This document shows, in pieces, positions 1 through 8,300 of a stretch of 64,000 nucleotides of DNA. The stretch spans positions 1-64,000 of the forward strand of contig NZ_JAMTDQ010000043.1 in NCBI RefSeq assembly GCF_023806635.1, read 5' to 3'. The notes under the pieces were generated by a model that saw only the letters and a program-made list of their open reading frames with translations, was not told the DNA's origin and searched no databases. How positions within the stretch are numbered: position 1 is the first letter of the stretch; each line of letters starts with the position of its first letter. The DNA is from Accumulibacter sp. (lineage in GTDB: Bacteria > Pseudomonadota > Gammaproteobacteria > Burkholderiales > Rhodocyclaceae). The position numbers and the translations under genes were made by a program.

Positions 1-1708
1 GCGCCGCCAGCCGGCCGGCGGCACCGGCGACCCGGCTGCCTGCCCCACGCGCGGCGCGACCGACGACCCGCCCGACGCGGCTGCGGCCGAGCAGCCGCGC
101 CGCTCCCGGCGCCACCGCAGTGGCCACGGCGACGGCGCTCATCACGGTTCCCATCGCGTCCTGGCGGACCATGCCGAGCAGGCGCCGGCGCTCCTCGGGG
201 TCGGTCTCGTTCTTCAGGCGATAGTAGTTGTAGCCGGTCAGGATGATCCCCAGCACCAGGCTGATGCCGTCGAGGATCAGTGCCGCGATGTCGCAGAAGC
301 GACCGACGGTGAGCAGGAAGGCGCCGACCGGCGGCAGCAGCAGGCTGAGGATGAAGCCGCTGACGGTGGCGACCAGCCCGATGATGCCGACGATGCCGCC
401 GAGCTGGCCGGTGACGTCGCGAATCGTCGCCAGCGTGCGCAACCACAGCGGCTCGCCCTCGTAGCCCGAGCGCGGAGCACCCGGCTGCAGCCCCTCGCCG
501 GCCAGCCCCTGCAGGGCACTGGCCTCGGGGTCGGTGAGCCGGCGGTCGCCGAGTGCGTCGGCCGCATCGAGCAGGGCGCGCGTCTGCGGGTCGAGCGTCG
601 CAATGCGCTCGTCGGAAAGATTCCCCTCGAGATACGCAGCGACCTCTTCGCCGACGAGGCTCTCGAATTCGGCCGCCGGACCGGGCCGCTCGACCGGCCG
701 GCTCGGCGCCGCGTCCGGCGCCGAGCCGCCCGCGTGCAGCGCCCCGTCGCCGTCTCCCGCAGCGCTCGCGTCATCGCCGCCGGCACTGGCGGCGCCCCCT
801 TCGCCGTCGCCGGTTCCGGCCGCCTCCGCCTCTGTCGCCTCCTCCGGCGCCGGTTCGCCTTCGCCGGGCTGACCCGCGTCGGCCACCTCGCCCAGCGTCG
901 AGCGGGTGCCCGGGTTCAACTCGACGCTCGTTGCCGCCGCATCGGCACCTGCCGCCGGTGTTGCCGCCAGCCGCGACGCCATCTCGTCCTCCGAGAAGGC
1001 GAACGACTGCCCCGCAGCGGCCGCCTCCGGCGAAGCGGTGCCGGCGCCGGCAGCCGGGTCCGGCGTGCGCCGGATCGCCGCATCGCCTCGCCGCTGCTGC
1101 ACGACGTGCGCCGCCTCGTGCGCGATCAGGGCGGTGTCATCCGGACGCTGCCGCTCGCCGAGCCAGACGTCGCGGCCGTGCGTGAAGGCACGCGCACCGA
1201 GCCGGGCACTGGCGTTCGCCGCCGTCGCTCCCTGGTGGACGCGGACATCGGACAGGTCGGCGCCGAGCGTTGACTCGATGCGGCCGCGCAGCGACGGCAG
1301 CAGCGGCTGCACGCTGTCGCCCCGGTCGGCAGTCGGCTCCCCCGGCCCATCGTCCGGCGGGTCGGCGCGCAGGCTCTTGCGCCGGACGCCGGGCTGCGCG
1401 GGCGTGCGCGCGGCAGCACCCGCCGGTGCCGGCGCTGCCGCGTCGCCGCGGCCGCCGCCCGCCGGCGAGAGAAAGCGGGGCAGGGTCGACTGGTCGTGCG
1501 TGACGGCCTCGGCGACCGCATCCGCCTCGCGCTCGAGCGGATCATCCTCGCGCCCGACCTCGATCTTCGCCTGCAGCGCCGGCGGGGCGAGAAATCTGGG
1601 CATCCCTGCCGGCTCACGCTGCTCCGGCGAGCGCTCGCTGCCGCCGCGGAGCATCGCCGCCGCGGGCTCGTTGCCGGCCTTGCGCAACACTGTCTGCAGG
1701 CCGTTCAT
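1..1708 (-). CDS. eCIS-associated DUF4157 protein, C-terminus cut by window edge
   Basis: The reading frame opens at ATG 1708 and stays open to base 1, so at least 569 residues are present and the C-terminus is missing. Residues about 160-203 form the DUF4157 core (GADLSDVRVHQG, then the metallopeptidase-like HEAAH at residues 197-201). This domain is a hallmark of proteins encoded with contractile injection systems, often cargo or cargo-linked. A long Ala/Gly/Glu-rich linker follows. Beyond it, residues about 430-480 (bases 270-410) contain two hydrophobic stretches, including FILSLLLPPVGAFLL, which look like membrane segments. The start codon overlaps the stop of the AAA ATPase by four bases (ATGA), so it is the next cistron of the eCIS operon. 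Whether the HEXXH is catalytic, and whether the hydrophobic part is a toxin, is not known from sequence. An eCIS effector is my inference. Confidence 0.85.
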   Translation of the reverse strand, partial: MNGLQTVLRKAGNEPAAAMLRGGSERSPEQREPAGMPRFLAPPALQAKIEVGREDDPLEREADAVAEAVTHDQSTLPRFLSPAGGGRGDAAAPAPAGAAARTPAQPGVRRKSLRADPPDDGPGEPTADRGDSVQPLLPSLRGRIESTLGADLSDVRVHQGATAANASARLGARAFTHGRDVWLGERQRPDDTALIAHEAAHVVQQRRGDAAIRRTPDPAAGAGTASPEAAAAGQSFAFSEDEMASRLAATPAAGADAAATSVELNPGTRSTLGEVADAGQPGEGEPAPEEATEAEAAGTGDGEGGAASAGGDDASAAGDGDGALHAGGSAPDAAPSRPVERPGPAAEFESLVGEEVAAYLEGNLSDERIATLDPQTRALLDAADALGDRRLTDPEASALQGLAGEGLQPGAPRSGYEGEPLWLRTLATIRDVTGQLGGIVGIIGLVATVSGFILSLLLPPVGAFLLTVGRFCDIAALILDGISLVLGIILTGYNYYRLKNETDPEERRRLLGMVRQDAMGTVMSAVAVATAVAPGAARLLGRSRVGRVVGRAARGAGSRVAGAAGRLAA

Positions 1709-3663
1709 CCCGCCACCGACATCGCGCTCGGCAGCGACTTGCCGAGCTTGCGATACTCCGCCGCCACCGCCACCAGCAACGCCGCCTCGTCGAGCGCCGT
1801 GCCACGCTGGCGGGCAAGCGCGGCGGCGGCGAGGACGACATTGCGGATGTGGCCGCCGGCAAGGTCACAGGCGGCGGCGAGGCGATTCAGTGTCGCGGCG
1901 TCGAGCCCGTGCCGTTCGCCGAGGTGCGCCAGCCACAGCGCCCGCCGCTCCTCGGGCCCCGGCGCCGGGAACTCGATGATCGCGTCGAGCCGTCGCGTGA
2001 AGGCCGAATCGAAGCGCGCACGGCTGTTGCTGGTGAGCAGGACGATTCCCTCGAAGCTCTCGATCCGCTGCAGCAGATAGTTGGTCTGCTGGTTGGCGAA
2101 GCGGTCGTTGGCGTCCTTGACATCGGTGCGCTTGCCGAACAGCGAATCCGCCTCGTCGAAGAGCAGCACGACCTCGGCGTGCTCGGCGCGGGCGAACAGG
2201 TCGGAGAGGTTCTTCTCCGTCTCGCCGATGTACTTGCTCGTCACCGAAGCCAGATCGACGCGATACAGCGGCAGGCCGAGGCGGGTCGCCACCCAGCTCG
2301 CGGCAAGCGTCTTGCCGGTCCCCGAGGGGCCGACCAGCAGCGCCCGCACACCCGGCCGGTAGCGCGTCCGTGCCGCCGCACCGAGGCCCTCGGCGAGCGT
2401 GTCGCGCTGCCGGCAGCGCGCCAGCAGCGCCTCGAGCGCGTTGCGCAGCAGCGGCGTCAGGATCAGTGCTTCGTCGGGAATGTCGTCGGCGAGAAGCTCG
2501 GCGAGTGCGCCGAGATCGGCACCGACACCGCTGCGCGCCACCTGCGTGACATGGCTGATCGCCACCTCTTCGTCGACGCGCGCTGCTGCCGAACGCGCAG
2601 CCTGTCCGAGTTCGGCGATGCGCCCGGCAGCGTGACGATGCTGCGTGGCGAGCGCGACGATCGTCTCCGCTGCCGGTCCGGTGCCGAGCGCGGCTCGCCA
2701 GAGCTGGCTGCGCTCGACCGCCGCCGGCACCGGCAGTCGCCACTGCGCGACGGCAGCGCCGCAGTCGATGCTGCCGTCGGCGCCACAGGCGACGAGCAGC
2801 GGCCCGTCGTGCCCCGGCATGCGTGGCGCCCGCCGCCGCTCGCCCGGCGCCAGCGAGACGCACCACACCGGCAGGCGGCCGTTCAGCCAGAGCCAGGCGG
2901 CGAATCCCGGCGCCGCGTCGCCCTCGAAAAAGGCGACGCGTGCGCCCATGGCGGCGACCACCTGCGCCGCTGCAGCGCGCGCCTCGAGCGGCTGCCCGCT
3001 GCGGATCAGCAGCGTCCGCACCCCATCGCCGAACAGTCCGGCACCGTGCCGCCGCGCCTCGGCGACGGTGGACGGCGGCAGCGGCGGCAGCGCTGCGGTA
3101 TCGGTATCGACGCCGTCGAAATGTCCGTCACGACCGTCGAGCGCAAAGAGCAACGGCAGCCCGACGCGCACGCTGCGCTCGCAAAGCGGGCGCTCGTCGG
3201 GCTGCAGCTGCAGCAGCCCGTGCCGCCGTGCCGGCCCGTCGGCCAGCGCCGGCAAGGCATCCGCCACACCCAGTCGCTGGCACAGGCTGGCGATCAGTCC
3301 GACCGTCGGGCGCGCCTCGCCGACCGGATGCTGCAGCCAGATCAGGGCGCGTGCCGCCATCGGCAGCAGTTCCGCCTCGCGCGCCAGGGCCAGCGCCAGG
3401 ATCTCGGCCAGTGCCAGTCGCTGCTGGGCCGCCAGGGCATGCAGCCGGCGGTCGACGGCGGGCGGCGACCGGGTCCATGCCGCCACCGCGTCCTGCGGAT
3501 CGGCAACATCCGGCCACATCGCCAGCGCCGCCGCGTGGCTGCCGAGCCAGGCGGCCTCCGCCGAATCGTCGCCGCCGCTGCCGTCGGCGAGGAGCGCGAA
3601 GGCGATCGCCGCCAGCGTCGGCGAGAGCTGCGTCTCGCCGGCTGGTGTCTCCGGCCGGTTCAT
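1705..3663 (-). CDS. eCIS AAA+ ATPase (Pvc15-like)
   Basis: 652 residues. A variable N-terminal half of about 400 residues has no recognised motif. The C-terminal AAA+ module has a Walker A motif GPSGTGKT near residue 443, a Walker B motif LLFDEADS near 498, and an SRH-type segment LLTSNSRARFDSAFTRR with its arginines. Such ATPases are conserved in eCIS loci (Pvc15/Afp15), where they are thought to help assembly or cargo loading. I chose the ATG at 3663 because it overlaps the preceding stop as ATGA. A longer in-frame extension to 3945 only runs inside the upstream gene. The gene ends in another ATGA overlap with the DUF4157 gene, so ATPase and cargo-like protein are translationally coupled. 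Confidence 0.9.
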   Translation of the reverse strand: MNRPETPAGETQLSPTLAAIAFALLADGSGGDDSAEAAWLGSHAAALAMWPDVADPQDAVAAWTRSPPAVDRRLHALAAQQRLALAEILALALAREAELLPMAARALIWLQHPVGEARPTVGLIASLCQRLGVADALPALADGPARRHGLLQLQPDERPLCERSVRVGLPLLFALDGRDGHFDGVDTDTAALPPLPPSTVAEARRHGAGLFGDGVRTLLIRSGQPLEARAAAAQVVAAMGARVAFFEGDAAPGFAAWLWLNGRLPVWCVSLAPGERRRAPRMPGHDGPLLVACGADGSIDCGAAVAQWRLPVPAAVERSQLWRAALGTGPAAETIVALATQHRHAAGRIAELGQAARSAAARVDEEVAISHVTQVARSGVGADLGALAELLADDIPDEALILTPLLRNALEALLARCRQRDTLAEGLGAAARTRYRPGVRALLVGPSGTGKTLAASWVATRLGLPLYRVDLASVTSKYIGETEKNLSDLFARAEHAEVVLLFDEADSLFGKRTDVKDANDRFANQQTNYLLQRIESFEGIVLLTSNSRARFDSAFTRRLDAIIEFPAPGPEERRALWLAHLGERHGLDAATLNRLAAACDLAGGHIRNVVLAAAALARQRGTALDEAALLVAVAAEYRKLGKSLPSAMSVAG

Positions 3664-5315
3664 CGATCCCCCCGCCCGTAGTGGAAGCAGAGCACCCTCC
3701 CGAGCCACGGCACCCAGCCGGGATCGAGGTCGAGACCGGCGCGCCGCAGGCGCAGGTCGACCGCCTCCAGATCCTGCCAGACATCGACGTGCGTCGGCGT
3801 CAGCGACAGCCGTGCCGGCCGGCACACCAGGCTGTGCAGGCCGATGCCGACGCGCCGGCGCAGATGGCGGCGGCAATCGCCCAGCCAGCGCGCCGCCTCG
3901 CGGTCGGCGCTGACGTCCGCAGCTGGCGCTGGCGCGAACAGGCACCAGATCGGGTCATCGCCGTCGACCGGCAACCGCCGCAGCAGCATGACGAGTATCC
4001 GTTGCGGCATGTCGCGACGCCCGGCGTCGCCGGCCAGCCAGTCGGCGAATGCGAGACGGCACAGCAGTGGCACCAGGAAGAGCAGGCCGCCGGCGGTCGT
4101 CGGCTCTCTCTGGACGACTCCTTCGCCGCCGGCGACGTTGCCGGCGAATGTCTGGCCGGCGGTCGGCGAAGCGGTCGCCGGCGGCGGCGCGAGCGCCCGC
4201 TGTCCGGTCACCGCCGGCCGCCGCCGCAGCGTGCCGGTCGCCGGTGCGCTCCCGGCAAGCGCAGCGCAACCGGCCGCGTCCGCCGACGGCTGCTGGCGGT
4301 GCGCAGCGGCAGCGAAATCCGGCTCATCGCCGGTGTCGCCGGCGGCCGCTGACACGCTGGCCGCCCTGCCGGTCGCCACCGGTGGCAGCGGCCGGCGCGG
4401 CTGCCCACTGCCGGCGACGCCAGCTGCAACGGCCCGGCGATCAGGGCCGACCGGTGCTGCCGCAGCACTGGTGGCTGCGGCAGGAGGAACCGTGGCATCC
4501 TCTGCCGGCCGCGTCGTCGCGGTGACCGCTTCGCCGGCTGGACGGCTCGCCGCGACCGGCTCGATCGCTGCCGCGGCGCCCGCCAGCGTCGGCTCCACTG
4601 GCAACCGATCGCTCTCCAGGCCGCTGCGCCGCGCCATGCGCGCGAGCCAGAGGTGACGTGGGTCGTCGCCCCCGAGTCGCCGCCAGGACCAGTCGAGCGC
4701 CGCCCGCCAGGCCTGTGGCGGCGCTGCGGACGAAGGCACCACGGCAGCACCACAGGCCGCGTCGAGAAGGCCGGGATCAGCCGGCGCCAGCGCCAGCAGC
4801 AGCCGCGCGCAGGCGTCCTCGCCGTGCGCCAGCAGCAGCGCCAGCCAGCGTGGCAAGGCGGCCGGCGCTTCCGGCAGCGCCGCCAGCGACAGCGCCACGC
4901 TGCGCAACGCCGAACCGCCGTCCAGCGCCGGATGGTAGCCGGTGACGAGCAGCGGCCAGCACCAGGCCGCACGTGCAGCCCGCGCCAGGATCAGGCGGGT
5001 CAGCGCCAGATGCGCCGTCAGCGCATCGGCGAAACGTACGGCCGTTGCGGCGGCCAGCGCGGCATCGCTGGCCTGCGCGCCATCGATCGCTGCCGCCGCG
5101 CGACAGGCGCGCGCCAGTTGCGCCGCCACCTGCTGCGGCGATGCCGCAGCGGCAAACGGTGGCAGCTGCAGCCGGCGAAGCAGTACCAGCTCGCCGCCAT
5201 CACCGGGCAGACTCGCAGTGCGCAGCGCATCCTCGATGAGGAAGGCACCCCGCCGTGCCAGTGCAGCGTCGGGCGCACGGATCGACAGGCGACGGACGCT
5301 GCGCTCGGCGAGCAT
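3660..5315 (-). CDS. Conserved eCIS protein of unknown function, possible tape-measure-family relative
   Basis: 551 residues. The N-terminus (VRRLSIRAP, ALARRGAFLIEDALR, VLLRRLQLPP) resembles the start of the family annotated as contractile injection system tape measure proteins (Pvc14-type). The C-terminus, with GLDLDPGWVPWLGR and FHYG, matches a signature I recognise from uncharacterised eCIS proteins encoded beside the AAA ATPase. The middle (about residues 250-400) is a low-complexity Ala/Pro/Arg linker. There is no membrane segment or catalytic motif. It starts 4 bases after the giant upstream gene and overlaps the ATPase start. The context supports a structural or assembly role, and the tape-measure label is tentative. 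Confidence 0.65.
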   Translation of the reverse strand: MLAERSVRRLSIRAPDAALARRGAFLIEDALRTASLPGDGGELVLLRRLQLPPFAAAASPQQVAAQLARACRAAAAIDGAQASDAALAAATAVRFADALTAHLALTRLILARAARAAWCWPLLVTGYHPALDGGSALRSVALSLAALPEAPAALPRWLALLLAHGEDACARLLLALAPADPGLLDAACGAAVVPSSAAPPQAWRAALDWSWRRLGGDDPRHLWLARMARRSGLESDRLPVEPTLAGAAAAIEPVAASRPAGEAVTATTRPAEDATVPPAAATSAAAAPVGPDRRAVAAGVAGSGQPRRPLPPVATGRAASVSAAAGDTGDEPDFAAAAHRQQPSADAAGCAALAGSAPATGTLRRRPAVTGQRALAPPPATASPTAGQTFAGNVAGGEGVVQREPTTAGGLLFLVPLLCRLAFADWLAGDAGRRDMPQRILVMLLRRLPVDGDDPIWCLFAPAPAADVSADREAARWLGDCRRHLRRRVGIGLHSLVCRPARLSLTPTHVDVWQDLEAVDLRLRRAGLDLDPGWVPWLGRVLCFHYGRGDR

Positions 5316-5319
5316 CGAC

Positions 5320-8300
5320 CTACCTCATCTTGACACGGTCGAGACGGCCCGCGCCCATCGCCACCGGACTGTCGGCAGCGACGAACTGCACCCGCGTCTC
5401 GGCCGCCAGTTCGAGCCGGTTGCCGTCGACCTGCAGGATCGTCGTCTGCACCTCGCCGCTGGCGAGGTCGTCCACGCGCGCCCGCGCCACCACGCGCTCG
5501 GCCTGGTAGACCAGCGCCTGCATGCCGACGCGCAGCTTGACGCCATCGCTGACACGCACCGGCAGGCGCACTCCGGGAACGGCCGTCACCGGCGCCGGCA
5601 GGCGACCGGCGATGATGCGGTTGATCGGCGCGTGACTGGCCAGCAGCAGGCACATGTGCACGAGATCGTTGATCAGCCGCTCGCCATCCGCCTCGGCCAC
5701 CTTCATCTGGCCGAACAGCCAGTCGGCGTAAGCCTGCAGCTGCCGCCGCGTTGCGTACTCCAGCTCACCCCAGCGCGGCAGGCCGGCGAGGTTGCGCAGG
5801 CGCGGCGCGGCGTCGAACTGCGACAGCCGTTCGGCCCAGTCGAGACGGATCGATGGCAGTACCTCGGAGAAGGACTCGTGCAGGCAGGCGGCGATGCGCG
5901 AAATCTGCTCGAAGACGCTCGCTGCCTGGCTCGCCACCGCGCCGCTGCCATGCTCGCCGTCGATCAGGTCGCCGAGCGAGATCACCTTCTCGGCCTCGAC
6001 GCGCGCACCCTGCCAGCCCATGCGACCGATCAGTGCCGGGTCGATGCGTGTGGCCACTTCGCGCAACTGCCGCACCGAGGCGAATTGCCGCTGCTGCAGC
6101 GCCGCGATGGCGGCGGCGACGCCACGCGCCGGGCTGGCGGCAAGCGGCTGCGCGGGGGCACGCAGCTGCATGATCTGGCTGCGCAACTGCGCCGCCTGCA
6201 TGGTCTTCAGCAACAGGTCGACGCGGTCGAGGCGGTCGAGCAGCGCCGGCACCGCCGCGAACCAGCGTGCCGGTGCCTCGCGCACCACGGCGAGCAGCTC
6301 GGCGAGTTCGTCGGGCGCCTCCTGGTGCGCCTTCAGGCAGGCCGGCACCGGCGCTTCGAGCAGCCCGGGGTCCAGCTGGCGCAGCGGCGCCGGGGCGATC
6401 AGCTCGGCCTCGCGCGGCCGCTGGTAGGCGATGAAGCGGACATGGTCGCGCAGGATCTGCGCCCGGCGCTCGTTGATCGCCGCCAGCCGTTCCTCCTCCT
6501 CGGCGATCAGCGCGCGCGTCACCGAAACGTCGTGGCGGGCCTCGGCAAGCGTCTCGCCGACCACCTGCAGCCGCTGCTCGAGAGCCACCGCCTGGCCGCG
6601 CAGGCCGTCGAGGACGGCCTGGCTGCGCCTGATCGCGTCGCGGTAGAGCTTGATGCGTCCTTCGAGCTGCCGCATCAGCGCCACGGTATTGTCGGAGAGA
6701 TCGGCGCCATCGGCAAAGTAGGCCGCTTCATCGATCTTGCTCCGCCGCGGCGCCTGCAGCATCAGCGGCAGCCGCCAGCGCTCGCGCAGCACGGTGGCGA
6801 GCGGCAGGCTGCGGCGCAGGCCGTTGATCGTCGCCTGCTCCTGCAGGTCGCCACTGTCGACCACCGGCAGCGGGCGGGCGTCCGGACCACTGACCTGGTT
6901 TTCGTCGTCGAAGAACAGCGCCGGGTCACCCCGCACGCCGTTGAACTGGATGCCGTCGAAAAGCCCGGCACTGTCGCCGCCGTCCTCGGCCGCGAGCGCA
7001 TCGGCGAACGCGATCAGGCTGCGCACCGCCTCGTAGCGGGTCGAGGTCGTGTAGTCCTTGGCCTCGTTCGCCTTCGGTGCCTCGAGGCGGTCGGCGATGC
7101 TCAGCGTGCGCACCTCGGCCTTGCCGATCAGCGGCGCGGCGTGCGTGATGTCGTACGGCAGGTAACTGCTGCCGCTGGAGAAGAGCTCGGCCTGCGTCGC
7201 GGCGCGCGTGATCCGGTTGTCGTCCACCTGCACCGTGTCGCCCAGGCCAAGGTTGGCCGATTCGGCCAGCTGCAGCTTCTCCCTGTCGCCGGCGCCGATG
7301 CGCACTTCCTGGCTGCCGCCGGCAAGTAGAGACTCCTGCCTGATGCCGCCACCGAGGCGCACTTCCTGCGCATTGCCGGCGGCGAAACTGAAAGCGCGGC
7401 CAACCGGGCCCCTGGCGTCGGCGCCGCCCGGCGCGCTCGCCGGCGAGATGCTGCCGGTCGAGCCGAAGGCGCCCTCGACGCCGGCTGCGACAGCCGGCGC
7501 CGCGCCACCAGCAGAGCCGGCGAAATCCCCCCGGGCCTGCAGCGAGGCCCCCTTCAGCTCCTCGAAGAAACCGGCGATGCGCTCGCTCGAGGCGACCGCC
7601 GTCTCGGCGCGGGAAATGCTGGCGAGTGCCGGCGAGATCGCCAGCCGGGTCGCCGCGGTGGTGCCGAGAACCAGTTGGCGGACGCGGTAGATGTCCGTCT
7701 GCACCTTGACGAAGCTGTAGTCGACGAGGTCGTCGGCGCGATCCGCGCGACTCTTCAGGTAGGCGATGAAGCCCTCGAGGCCGCGCGCGAAGATCTGGTA
7801 GCGTTCCTGCGCCGACAGGTGCGCGAGCGCCGGGTCGTCGTAGAGCGCGATCGCTGCCGCGACCTGCCCGTTCACCGCCGCCGTCGTCGGCGCGCGCAGC
7901 TCGCGCGGCTGCAGGAAGCTCCAGACGCCGCGCGGCGTGGCGCCCGCCGGCAGGGCGCCGGAGAACCAGGGCCGCTCGCCACCGGTCGTGCCGAGCGCAC
8001 CCGCAGCGCCGAAGGCGGCGCTGCCGTCGAAGAAGCTGAACGCCATGCCGTTGAGCGCCGTGCCGGCGACGCCGACACCGCTGTCGCCATCGACCGGGAC
8101 CTCCAGCCGCACCCAGCGCCCCGGCCGCGGCAGCGCACCGATCCGCCGCCGCGACGGCGTCCCGGCGCTGCCCCAGGCAATGCGGTCCACACCCCAGTAC
8201 GCGCGGTGTTCCCAGCTCGAGCCGCTGCGCCACTGCAGCATCAGTTGCGTCGGCGGATTGTTCGCATCCAGATACACCCAGGCGTAGAGCCGCTCGCCGG

